A DNA stretch of 64,000 bases. It comes from Bradyrhizobium sp. AZCC 2176. GTDB taxonomy: Bacteria; Pseudomonadota; Alphaproteobacteria; Rhizobiales; Xanthobacteraceae. A program made the translations under genes and the position numbers. Location of the stretch: the NCBI RefSeq assembly GCF_036924645.1, contig NZ_JAZHRX010000001.1, positions 5,111,501-5,175,500 of the forward strand, given 5' to 3'. Below the pieces are notes generated by a model, which saw only the letters and a program-made list of their open reading frames with translations, made no database searches and had not been told where the DNA came from. This document shows, one piece after another, positions 55,797-63,879 of this stretch; position 1 is the first letter of the stretch, and each line of letters begins with the position of its first letter.

Positions 55797-56669
55797 TTGA
55801 GCGAATTTCTGCAACATCTGGTCAACGTGCTAGTGCTCGGCGGCACCTATGCGCTGTTGGGCATAGGTCTCACCTTGATCTTCGGCATCATGAACGTCGT
55901 GAATTTCACGCATGGGGTGCTGTATACATTCGGCGCCTACATCATGTTCATCGTGGTGCATCAGCTCGGGGTTAACTTCTTCCTGGCGCTGCCGCTCGCT
56001 GTTGTCGCCGGCTGGCTTCTTGGCGCGGCGGTCGAACTGACCTTGCTGCGACCGCTGCGCGGCTCCGACATCGACACGACGATGTTGGTCATGATCGGTG
56101 CCTGGATCGCGATGCAGTCCGGCGCCCTGTGGATCTGGGGCGGCGTGGCGAAATCGGTATCGACGCCGTTTCCCGAATCGCCGCTGGTGCTGGGTCCGGC
56201 ATCCGTGTCCTGGTTGCAGTTGTTCGTGCTCGCCGCGGCCGCGATGCTGATCGTCGTTACCTATCTCCTGATCAACAGGACAAAACTCGGTTGCGCGATG
56301 CGGGCGACGTTTCAGGATCAGGACACCGCCTCGCTGATGGGCGTTAATGTCGACCTGATCTACACCTCGACGTTTGCGATCGGTTCGAGCCTTGCCGCCG
56401 CGGCGGGTGCGCTGCTCGGTCCGGTCTACGTGATCTTCCCGCAAATGGGTGATCTCGCCGCTGTTAAGGCATTCGCGATCGTGATCCTCGGCGGGCTTGG
56501 GAACATCACCGGCGCGGTCATCGGCGGCTTCATTCTGGCATTGGCGGAGGAACTGGGTGCCGGCTATGTCTCATCGGGATATCGCGACGCCATGGGCTTT
56601 TTGATCATTATCGCGGTTCTGATCTTCAAGCCGACCGGACTTTTCGCTCGCTCGGAGCGGGTTGGATGA
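55797..56669 (+). CDS. Branched-chain amino acid-type ABC permease (LivH-like)
   Basis: Polytopic permease of 290 residues with about eight hydrophobic segments. NVLVLGGTYALLGIGLTLIFGIMNVVNFTHG is the classic LivH N terminus and AVIVLGGLGNITGAVIGG-like wording (AFAIVILGGLGNITGAVIGG) the conserved loop. TTG start at 55797 has CGGGAG upstream. Overlaps livM-like gene by four bases. Confidence 0.93.
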   Translation: MSEFLQHLVNVLVLGGTYALLGIGLTLIFGIMNVVNFTHGVLYTFGAYIMFIVVHQLGVNFFLALPLAVVAGWLLGAAVELTLLRPLRGSDIDTTMLVMIGAWIAMQSGALWIWGGVAKSVSTPFPESPLVLGPASVSWLQLFVLAAAAMLIVVTYLLINRTKLGCAMRATFQDQDTASLMGVNVDLIYTSTFAIGSSLAAAAGALLGPVYVIFPQMGDLAAVKAFAIVILGGLGNITGAVIGGFILALAEELGAGYVSSGYRDAMGFLIIIAVLIFKPTGLFARSERVG

Positions 56670-57712
56670 AGTCAGGGATCGCCATTCTCACGGTCGTCGC
56701 GTTTGCATCGGTACCGCTCTGGCTGCGCGATCCGTATCTCATGAACGCGCTGATCACGACCGGCATCTTCATCATCGGCGCGATGAGCCTCAATCTGCTG
56801 CTCGGGTTCACCGGCCAGCTCAGCCTCGGTCACATCGCGTTCTTCGGCATTGGCGCCTATGTGAGCGCATTGACGTCGCTTGGTTTTGACGTCGGCTTGC
56901 CCTTCGGCATCCGCATCGTTCACGTTCCCTGGCCGCCGATAGCGGGCTTCGTGTTGGCCATCGTCGTTGCTGGATTATGCGGATATCTCGTGGGGCTGCT
57001 CTCGTTTCGCGTGCGCGGCGCCTATTTCGTGATCGTGACGATTTCCTTCGCCGAAGTGGTCCGGCTGGTGGCGCTGAATTGGGTCGAACTGACGCAGGGC
57101 CCGCTTGCGCTGACCAATATCCCCTCGATTACAATCGGATTGCCAGGTCTCGGAGATCTCAGCCTCCGCACCAAGCTGCAGAACTATTACCTCGTGCTTA
57201 CCGTCGCGGTCATTACCCATCTGCTGATCTCGCGCCTCGTCCATTCCCATTTCGGCCGCGCCATGCGCGGGCTGATGGAAAACGAAACGCTGGCGGTATC
57301 AGTCGGCATCGACGTGACGAAGACGCTCACTTTGGCGGCCGTGATCTCGGCAGGGATCGCCGGCGCAGCGGGCAGTCTCTACGCGCACTACATCCGGATC
57401 ATCGATCCCGAGGTGTTTGCCTTCATCAACACGGTGACGATGGTGATCATGGTCATCGCCGGTGGCAAGGGCTCGCTCGCCGGTCCTATCGTCGGCGGCA
57501 TGATCTTCGGACTGCTGCCTGTGTTCTTGCGCCCGATCATGGCGCCGGAGGCGCAATGGATCGCCTATGGCGGCGTACTGATCGTCATTCTGTTCGTATT
57601 GCCGCTCGGCATCGTGCCGTCGCTGGCCCTGCGATTTGCGAAGCGGCGGGAACGGATTGAACCGATTGCCCCGGTCGCGTTTTCCGAGCGCGACGCCAAG
57701 GAGCATGCGTGA
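56666..57712 (+). CDS. Branched-chain amino acid-type ABC permease (LivM-like)
   Basis: Second permease, 348 residues, with about nine hydrophobic segments. MSLNLLLGFTGQLSLGHIAFFGIGAY and VIAGGKGSLAGPIVGG are typical LivM motifs. It pairs with the LivH-like protein in the membrane. GTGA overlap with the following ATPase gene. Confidence 0.93.
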   Translation: MKSGIAILTVVAFASVPLWLRDPYLMNALITTGIFIIGAMSLNLLLGFTGQLSLGHIAFFGIGAYVSALTSLGFDVGLPFGIRIVHVPWPPIAGFVLAIVVAGLCGYLVGLLSFRVRGAYFVIVTISFAEVVRLVALNWVELTQGPLALTNIPSITIGLPGLGDLSLRTKLQNYYLVLTVAVITHLLISRLVHSHFGRAMRGLMENETLAVSVGIDVTKTLTLAAVISAGIAGAAGSLYAHYIRIIDPEVFAFINTVTMVIMVIAGGKGSLAGPIVGGMIFGLLPVFLRPIMAPEAQWIAYGGVLIVILFVLPLGIVPSLALRFAKRRERIEPIAPVAFSERDAKEHA

Positions 57713-58494
57713 AGACGGTTCCCGCGACGGCTTTGAGGGTGGAAAAGGTCGCCGTGCATTTCGGGGGGCTCGTTGCGCTCTCGGACATGAATTTCACGGT
57801 CGGCGAAGGCGAGATCGTCAGCCTGATCGGACCTAACGGTGCTGGCAAGACGACAGCGTTCAATGTCGTTACCGGCTTCCTGGATCCAACCCGTGGCGCT
57901 GCGAGCTATCGCGGGACGGCGCTCAATGGATTGAAGCCGCATCAGATCGCCGACCTGGGATTGATCCGGACCTTCCAGCGCACCAGCGTTTTTCCGAACG
58001 ACACCGTTTATGACAATCTGCTGGTCGGGCTGCACCGTCAGGGCAGGGTGAGCCTGCTCGAGGCCGTTCTGGGCCTGCCGCGCGCGCGGTCTTCGCAGCG
58101 GCGCTTGCGGGAACGCGCCGGTGAACTCGTCGAATGGGTTGGGCTCGAACGCCGCGCCCACGATCTTGCCGGCTCGCTGTCCTATGGCGAGCAGCGTCTT
58201 GTCGGCGTGGCGCTGGCGCTGGCGGCCGAGCCGTCGATGCTGCTGCTCGACGAGCCGGTCTCCGGCATGAATGCCTCCGAAACCCATACCTTCGTGCAGT
58301 TGGTCCGCAACATCCGCGATCGCGGTGTCACCATCCTGCTCGTCGAGCACGACATGCCGATGGTGATGAGTGTTTCGGATCGGATCGTGGTGTTGAACTA
58401 CGGCCGGATCATTGCCGAGGGTTCACCGGACGTGATCCGGAACGATCCAGCCGTCATCGAGGCCTATCTCGGGCAGGGAGCGACACGTGCTTGA
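57709..58494 (+). CDS. Branched-chain amino acid-type ABC ATPase (LivG-like)
   Basis: ATPase of 261 residues. Walker A GPNGAGKTTAFNVVTG, signature LSYGEQRLVGVALAL and Walker B MLLLDEPVSGMN identify LivG. GTG start at 57709 overlaps the LivM-like stop. It would work as a heterodimer with the LivF-like protein encoded next. Confidence 0.94.
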   Translation: MKTVPATALRVEKVAVHFGGLVALSDMNFTVGEGEIVSLIGPNGAGKTTAFNVVTGFLDPTRGAASYRGTALNGLKPHQIADLGLIRTFQRTSVFPNDTVYDNLLVGLHRQGRVSLLEAVLGLPRARSSQRRLRERAGELVEWVGLERRAHDLAGSLSYGEQRLVGVALALAAEPSMLLLDEPVSGMNASETHTFVQLVRNIRDRGVTILLVEHDMPMVMSVSDRIVVLNYGRIIAEGSPDVIRNDPAVIEAYLGQGATRA

Positions 58495-59191
58495 AATCCG
58501 CGATATGGTATGCGGCTATGGTGGTGTTACGGCCTTGCGCGGCATTTCGCTGGAGGTCAAGGCCGGGCAGCTCGTCGCCTTGATCGGTACCAACGGCGCC
58601 GGCAAGAGCACCACGCTGCGCGCCATCTCCGGGCTGGTTGCGCCGCGTTCCGGATCGATGTTGTTCGAGGGCAAGGATATCGCAGGCGCCAAGCCACCGC
58701 GCGTGGTGGCCAGCGGGATCGCGCATTGTCCCGAAGGACGGCGGGTATTTCCGCGCATGACGGTCGAGGAAAATCTCGATATGGGTGCCTATCTGCGCAC
58801 CAAATCCGCGGAGATATCGGAGGACCGCGCTCGGATCTATGCCGAGTTTCCGCGCCTTGCCGAGCGGAGAAAGCAGGCTGCCGGCACCCTGTCGGGCGGT
58901 GAGCAGCAAATGCTGGCGATCGGCCGGGCGCTGATGTCACGTCCACGCCTGATTATGTTCGACGAGCCTTCCCTTGGGCTCGCGCCCAACATCGTCGAGC
59001 GAACTTTTGCGATCATCCGCGGCATTCGCGATGCCGGCACGACGGTGCTGCTGGTGGAGCAGAACGCGTTTGCGGCGCTCGAAATGTGCGATCACGCCTA
59101 TCTGCTGGAAGGTGGCCGCATCGTTCTCTCAGCGACTGGCGCCGATATGATCGAGAACGAGCACGTTCGGAAGGCCTATCTTGGCGGATGA
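58487..59191 (+). CDS. Branched-chain amino acid-type ABC ATPase (LivF-like)
   Basis: ATPase of 234 residues. Walker A GTNGAGKSTTLRAISG, signature LSGGEQQMLAIGRALMSRP and Walker B LIMFDEPSLGLAP are typical of LivF. GTG start overlaps the LivG-like gene by eight bases, and the end overlaps the Rieske gene by eleven, so all belong to one transcript. Confidence 0.94.
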   Translation: MLEIRDMVCGYGGVTALRGISLEVKAGQLVALIGTNGAGKSTTLRAISGLVAPRSGSMLFEGKDIAGAKPPRVVASGIAHCPEGRRVFPRMTVEENLDMGAYLRTKSAEISEDRARIYAEFPRLAERRKQAAGTLSGGEQQMLAIGRALMSRPRLIMFDEPSLGLAPNIVERTFAIIRGIRDAGTTVLLVEQNAFAALEMCDHAYLLEGGRIVLSATGADMIENEHVRKAYLGG

Positions 59192-59552
59192 GCGGACCGA
59201 AACGGCGGCGTTGCAGGGCGACAGGCAATGGATCCCGGTCTGCGGGCTCAGCAGGCTGATTTCACAGACGATCGTCTGCGTCCGCGTGACCGGGCTCGAT
59301 TTGATCTTGGTCTGGAGCGAAGGACGCGCGGTAGCCTGCGAACGGATGTGCCCGCACGAACAGGCTGACCTCAGCCTCGGACACTTGTCGGGAGGACGCC
59401 TGTTCTGTCCCCGTCACGCCGCCTCATTCGATCTCCGTAGCGGGCAGATTTCCTACGGCTGGCCGAGCCGGCCGCTGCGGCTATACCCGCTCCGGATCAC
59501 CGACGATCGGGTCTGGATGGACGCAGGCGCGATCAAGGCGCTGATGCCGTAG
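59181..59552 (+). CDS. Rieske [2Fe-2S] ferredoxin-like protein
   Basis: Small Rieske protein of 123 residues with complete ligands: C57-P-H59 and C76-P-R-H79. Such proteins act as electron carriers or as separate ferredoxins of ring-hydroxylating oxygenases. No oxygenase is adjacent, so it may serve the molybdenum hydroxylase or an oxygenase elsewhere. TTG start at 59181 overlaps the LivF-like end. Last gene of the operon; converges on an alpha/beta hydrolase seven bases away. Confidence 0.87.
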   Translation: MADERTETAALQGDRQWIPVCGLSRLISQTIVCVRVTGLDLILVWSEGRAVACERMCPHEQADLSLGHLSGGRLFCPRHAASFDLRSGQISYGWPSRPLRLYPLRITDDRVWMDAGAIKALMP

Positions 59553-59559
59553 ACAACGG

Positions 59560-60420
59560 CTACCCGACCAGCTTTCGGGCGATATCGACCAGTGCGCCGT
59601 CAGGACGCCGCAGCTCGCTGAGGATACTGAAATGGTCTGCGCCTTCGATCGGAAAAAGCTTGCCCGGCGCGCCCGCGGCAATGCGCGCTTCATGAAGCTT
59701 GATTGAATCGAAAACCAGCGCCGGCAGTTCGGCCATGCCGTAGGCGATGTCGAGGCGCTTGTGGACGGCGGGAAGGCGAAGCGGCGAAAGTCTTGTGATT
59801 TCCTGGTCGGTCAGCTTCAGCGCATTGTTGAGCCCCGTATCGCGGATGGGTACAAGATCGTACACGCCGGAAATCGCCAGTCCCGCGGCGACGCGCGGAT
59901 GATCGAGCGCCATTGCGACGAGATGGGCGCCGGCCGACCAGCCCGAGAGTACGACGGGCCCGGAGATGCCGTATGACTCTCCGTTTTGGGCCAACCAATC
60001 GAGCGACCGGGATATCTCTGTCACGATCTCCGTCAGCGACGCGTCTGGGGCCAGCGAATATCCGGGAATGGCAACCGACCAGCCATGGGCCGCGACGCCT
60101 TCGACCAGCATGGCAAACACTTCGCGCGAATTGCGCTGCCAGTAACCGCCATGCAGGAAAACCAAGCAGGGAGCTGTCTTCTCGGCGGCCGGATAGAGAT
60201 CGATCTTCGTCTTTTCGCGGTCGCCATACGGCATATCCAGAAACGATTTTCGGCTGGCACGAAGCGTTTCGGACAACCGGTTTCTTTCCGCGATCAGCGC
60301 TGCACTGTTCCTTACCGCTGCGTTGTTGTCATATGCAGCGTCGCGCTCCGCTTGGGAAAGCGCGGCCCAGTTCGGCCGAGGATCTGAAGGCCTATCCTTC
60401 GTCGCCATAGTATCGTTCAC
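59560..60420 (-). CDS. Alpha/beta hydrolase (kynurenine formamidase/esterase-like)
   Basis: Serine hydrolase of 286 residues. The oxyanion motif HGGYW (90-94) and nucleophile elbow G-W-S162-A-G-A are followed by a late DHF with the catalytic His and an acid between. HGGYW is typical of kynurenine formamidase-like and carboxylesterase/lipase-like enzymes. An amide or ester product of the adjacent catabolic operon could be its substrate. It is divergent from pncA. Confidence 0.85.
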   Translation of the reverse strand: MNDTMATKDRPSDPRPNWAALSQAERDAAYDNNAAVRNSAALIAERNRLSETLRASRKSFLDMPYGDREKTKIDLYPAAEKTAPCLVFLHGGYWQRNSREVFAMLVEGVAAHGWSVAIPGYSLAPDASLTEIVTEISRSLDWLAQNGESYGISGPVVLSGWSAGAHLVAMALDHPRVAAGLAISGVYDLVPIRDTGLNNALKLTDQEITRLSPLRLPAVHKRLDIAYGMAELPALVFDSIKLHEARIAAGAPGKLFPIEGADHFSILSELRRPDGALVDIARKLVG

Positions 60421-60532
60421 ACCAGTTGCTCCTTAAGCAATATCCATGCGCTCTCAGGAGCAGTATATTCGCGCGGCCCGCACCGGCAATCGAAAGATCG
60501 GCAAGTGCTGGTGCTTTACATCGTGGTACACT

Positions 60533-60567
60533 TTGGCAAACTCTTGCCTAGCACTGGAGTTTGGCAA
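60533..60567. promoter_or_regulatory. Inverted repeat upstream of pncA
   Basis: TTGGCAAACTC and GAGTTTGGCAA form an 11-base inverted repeat (10 of 11 paired) with a 13-base spacer, in the 169-base gap between the alpha/beta hydrolase and pncA, ending 22 bases before the pncA start. It looks like a repressor operator. No regulator gene is adjacent. Confidence 0.45.
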
Positions 60568-60589
60568 TCAAGACAAACACCGGCCCAGA

Positions 60590-61213
60590 ATGCAGATACG
60601 ACCAGGCAACGATGATTTGCTGCTGATAATCGATGTGCAGAACGATTTCTGCCCTGGCGGCGCGCTAGCCGTTGCCGATGGCGAAGCTGTGGTGCCGGTC
60701 ATCAATCGTCTCGCCCAACGCTTCGACCATGTGGTGCTGACCCAGGACTGGCATCCGCCAGGCCACAGCTCTTTCGTCACGTCGCATCCGGGAGCGAGCC
60801 CCTTCGAAAGTGTCGCCATGCCATACGGTCCGCAAACCCTTTGGCCCGATCATTGCGTCCAGGGCACCGCCGGGGCGGCGTTTCATCCAGAACTCGTGGT
60901 CGACCGGGCAGAGTTGATACTCCGGAAAGGCTTCCGCCCCGAAATCGACTCTTATTCTGCGTTTTTTGAAAACGACCGGCGCACGCCTACCGGCTTGGCG
61001 GGTTATTTGCGCGACCGCGGTCTGCGGCGAATCTTCCTGGCCGGACTCGCCACCGATTATTGCGTCCACTATTCCGCCGTGGACGCACGCCGGCTCGGCT
61101 TCGATACAGTGCTTGTTGAGGCCGGATGCAGGGCCATCGATCTGGCGGGCTCGCTCGACGCGGCCTGGGCCGGGATGGCCGCCGTCGGCGTGCAGCGTGT
61201 CAACGATCTTTAG
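60590..61213 (+). CDS. pncA: Nicotinamidase PncA
   Basis: Cytosolic amidase of 207 residues converting nicotinamide to nicotinate and ammonia. The catalytic triad is visible: D15 in IIDVQNDF, K113 in ILRKGF and C158 in LATDYCVH. Metal ligands are D53, H55 and H59 in TQDWHPPGH. ATG at 60590 is used; the frame start at 60446 would include the operator repeat. It may serve NAD salvage, or nicotinate catabolism given the neighbouring molybdenum hydroxylase. Confidence 0.94.
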   Translation: MQIRPGNDDLLLIIDVQNDFCPGGALAVADGEAVVPVINRLAQRFDHVVLTQDWHPPGHSSFVTSHPGASPFESVAMPYGPQTLWPDHCVQGTAGAAFHPELVVDRAELILRKGFRPEIDSYSAFFENDRRTPTGLAGYLRDRGLRRIFLAGLATDYCVHYSAVDARRLGFDTVLVEAGCRAIDLAGSLDAAWAGMAAVGVQRVNDL

Positions 61214-61225
61214 CGCAGCCGTCGC

Positions 61226-61520
61226 TTAAGCGACCTCCCGGCGGGCCTCGATCCCGTTGAGCGCGCCGGCAACCGGCACGCGAACGCGCAGCGAATTGCC
61301 GGGCAGATAGGCGATCGGCATATCCTCGATCTCGATCGTCCTCGAGCTGCCGGGATCGGCGCCGGCGGTGATAGCCTTACGTTCAGCGATTTCCAGCGGG
61401 CGACGGCGGCGAGCAGCTCGGTGATCTGCCCGCGGATCCAGAGACGATCGGCGCCGCCTTGACGCCTTCGACCGGCAGAGACAGGTCGATCTCGCCGCAA
61501 GGTTGGTGGCACGGCAGCTC
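61226..61520 (-). pseudogene. Hydantoinase/oxoprolinase A-type remnant
   Basis: The last 45-50 codons before the stop at 61226 read ITAGADPGSSRTIEIEDMPI and then AYLPGNSLRVRV, matching the C-terminal end of HyuA/oxoprolinase A proteins (commonly EVPLAYLPGNAxRVRVKA). Just upstream, wording expected a little earlier in the family (GEIDLSLPVEG) occurs in a different frame, so at least one frameshift separates them. No start or earlier domain is present. A broken fragment. Confidence 0.55.
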
Positions 61521-61766
61521 ACGCTCGGCCATTCGCCGCAGCCGCCGATCACCACGCTCGCGCATGCGGTGCTGCGCGAAGATGCAGGTTTCCATGCGTA
61601 TCAGTTGCTGGAGGCGGGAGTCCGGCAATTCGGCGTGTGGGGCAACACGGACGAGGGCCGGCACATCCTCGTTGCGGTTACCGCTACCTGGCGGCCCATT
61701 CTCCGACCGAACGCGCGTCACTGCAGACAGCCGACATCGCCCGACGATGCGGGGTGGCGAGCTGCA
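61506..61766 (+). pseudogene. Frameshifted remnant of an unidentified gene
   Basis: On the plus strand, one frame reads PPITTLAHAVLREDAGFHAY and continues QLLEAGVRQFGVWG, DEGRHILVAV. Exactly there it degrades, while the +1 frame continues naturally as RYLAAHSPTERASLQTADIARR. The two pieces look like one protein split by a one-base change near 61683. The family is not recognised. It abuts the hydantoinase remnant, so the 61.2-61.9 kb region is a patch of gene decay. Confidence 0.45.
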
Positions 61767-61945
61767 TCAAGAGGCGCGATCGTCCTGACGTCACGCGTTG
61801 AGGGCGTACCAAGGGCGATCTGAAAGCAGACCTGACGCGCTGCGATCTTCGCCGCGATCCTGGCGCGTGCTTCGTCGCGTTCGATGCGTGGTAGCGTCAG
61901 CTGCAGGTGGTGGTGCACCCTGTCGGCTTCGGCTTCATCCAACTA

Positions 61946-62431
61946 CTACAGCTTGTAGCCGATCTTTCGCAGCAGGTCCTTCCGCCACGCAATGTCGGCG
62001 TCGGTTTCGACACCCAGCGGCGAGGCGCCATCCACCACGCCGAGCACGCCTCGGCCGAGCTCCGTTTGTGCGACGATCACCTGTGTCGGGTTGGCCGTCG
62101 CGCAATAGATGCGGCAGACCTCGGGCACCGCGCGCACCGCAGCCAGTACGTTGACGGGAAAGAACCCGTCGCCCAGAAAGATCAGGAAAGTGTGGCCGGC
62201 GCCGATGGCCAATGCGTTGTCGCGTGCGAGGGTAAGGGCGGGTTCGTCATTGCCCGACCAGCGCACCAGCCGCTTGCCAGAGGCCTCGCAGAAGGCCAGC
62301 CCGAAGCGGATGCCCGGAACCGCGCCCACCAGCGCCTCGTGGAGGTCCTCCACGGTCTTGATGAAATGCGACTGGCCGAAGATGAAGTTGGCGTCGTCCG
62401 GCTTGACGATGGGCACCACGGTGAGTTCCAT
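61946..62431 (-). CDS. Adenosine-specific kinase family protein
   Basis: Protein of 161 residues matching the family annotated as adenosine-specific kinase. It begins MELTVVPIVKPDDANFIFGQSHFIKTVEDLHEAL (given as overview) and contains GIRFGLAFCEASGKRLVRW.G.D and ANPTQVIVAQTELGRGVLGVVDG. Function is known only from structure-based inference. ATG at 62431 with AGGAG upstream is chosen over 62500. About 0.7 kb away lies a SAM hydrolase-family gene whose reaction yields adenosine. Confidence 0.82.
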   Translation of the reverse strand: MELTVVPIVKPDDANFIFGQSHFIKTVEDLHEALVGAVPGIRFGLAFCEASGKRLVRWSGNDEPALTLARDNALAIGAGHTFLIFLGDGFFPVNVLAAVRAVPEVCRIYCATANPTQVIVAQTELGRGVLGVVDGASPLGVETDADIAWRKDLLRKIGYKL

Positions 62432-62767
62432 GGCTGCGCTCCTGCAGGGTGAGCTACGCATTCCATGGTAGGCTGCCGGCAGATGATTGCAAGCCGCCAC
62501 AGGCGGCTGATTTCGCTGCCACTTCCTCGTGGGGCTCGAATACCTGGACCGCTTCGCCGGCCGCGTTGATGGCGCGGAACATCACGGCGGCCCGCGGGGG
62601 GCCATGGTCGCGGCAGCAAGTCCGCGAGCTTTCATTACCGGGAATGATGAGCGATAATCACCAGCGGGATGGAAGCGGTGCACGGAGATGGTGAGGGCCG
62701 ATGCCAGAGCGGACACACAGTCGATACAGCGATATCGCCGTCCACCCAGAGCGAGAGGAGCCGACGG
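62432..62767. other. Intergenic region of about 335 bases
   Basis: No supported gene. A minus-strand frame near 62510-62590 reads VMFRAINAAGEAVQVFEPHE, which looks protein-like but is short, has no start or family match, and may be another decayed fragment. Confidence 0.35.
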
Positions 62768-62974
62768 CTAACGGTTAGCGAGCCATAGGATCAGGGAAAG
62801 GATCACGCTGACCAGCAGCGATGTTGCGAGCGGGATATAAACGCGGAGGTTGTCGCGCTCGATGACAATGTCGCCGGGCAACCGGCCCAAGCCGATCTTG
62901 TTGATCACTGGCCATAGCAGCCCAAGCGCAACGAGCGACAAGCCGAAGATGATGAGCAGACGCGAGATCGACAT
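62768..62974 (-). CDS. DUF2905 small membrane protein
   Basis: Protein of 68 residues with two transmembrane segments (ISRLLIIFGLSLVALGLLW and LATSLLVSVILSLILWL) around GLGRLPGDIVIERDNLRVYIP, the hallmark of the DUF2905 family. Function unknown. The ATG at 62974 gives the usual family length; a longer frame to 63151 is rejected as it adds a non-homologous leader. Confidence 0.88.
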   Translation of the reverse strand: MSISRLLIIFGLSLVALGLLWPVINKIGLGRLPGDIVIERDNLRVYIPLATSLLVSVILSLILWLANR

Positions 62975-63134
62975 TGCGCCGAGCCTACGATCACGATGGG
63001 TGAGCCGACTGAGGGAGAGCAAGCGGGATTTGGCGTTTTGCGTGCTGCTGTGACCGCGTCCGTCGCACGGCTCGGATGGGTCAGTATAGCGTTTTCGAGC
63101 GAAGTGGACACACGCACTTGGGCAGGCCGACACC

Positions 63135-63863
63135 ATGATTGCACTGTTCACGGATTTTGGGTTGCACGGCCCGTATACGGGTCAGATGAAGGCGGTGCTG
63201 CACCAGATGGCGCCGGGTATACCCATTATCGACCTCTTCGCCGATGCGCCAGTCGGCAATCCCAAGGCATCGGCGTATCTGTTGGCGGCCTATGCTGCAT
63301 GGTTTCCGGTGCGAGCCGTCTTTCTCTGCGTTGTCGATCCCGGCGTCGGCGGGACGCGGCCATCCATTTTTCTCGAGGCCGACGGCCGCTGGTATATCGG
63401 CCCCGGCAACGGCTTGTTTGAGTTGATCCAGCGCAGAGCTCAAGAGACGCGCAGCTGGGACATCGACTGGAAGCCGAAGCATCTCTCGGCCAGCTTTCAC
63501 GGGCGCGACCTCTTCGCCCCAGTGGCAGCTATGCTGGCGCGCGGTGATCCGCCCCCCGGCCGGCCACGTCACGATGGCGCAGATCGCAGGGAAGACTGGC
63601 CGGATGACCTCTGCGAGATCGTTTACGTCGATCACTACGGCAATGCGATGACCGGGCTGAGGGCGGCTATGCTGCCGCCCGGCGCCAGGCTCACCGCGGT
63701 GGGTCGGGTTCTGGACCGCGCGAGAACCTTCAGTGATCTGCCGCCAGGCGCGGCTTTCTGGTATGAGAACTCCAACGGGCTTGCCGAAATTGCCGTCAAT
63801 CAGGGGCGGGCGGACCGCGATCTCGGTCTTGCCATCGGCAGTCCGGTCGAGTTTGTCGCATGA
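63135..63863 (+). CDS. SAM hydroxide adenosyltransferase (DUF62 family)
   Basis: Protein of 242 residues of the family that hydrolyses S-adenosylmethionine to adenosine and L-methionine, related to fluorinase and chlorinase. Motifs are IALFTDFGLHGPYTGQMK, VDPGVGG, YIGPGNGLF and SFHGRDLFAP, followed by VYVDHYGNAMT. It lacks no obvious conserved element. Whether it is a plain hydrolase or a halide enzyme cannot be fully excluded, but the hydrolase is by far the common form in soil bacteria. Confidence 0.9.
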   Translation: MIALFTDFGLHGPYTGQMKAVLHQMAPGIPIIDLFADAPVGNPKASAYLLAAYAAWFPVRAVFLCVVDPGVGGTRPSIFLEADGRWYIGPGNGLFELIQRRAQETRSWDIDWKPKHLSASFHGRDLFAPVAAMLARGDPPPGRPRHDGADRREDWPDDLCEIVYVDHYGNAMTGLRAAMLPPGARLTAVGRVLDRARTFSDLPPGAAFWYENSNGLAEIAVNQGRADRDLGLAIGSPVEFVA

Positions 63864-63879
63864 ACAAAGGTCTGCCGCT

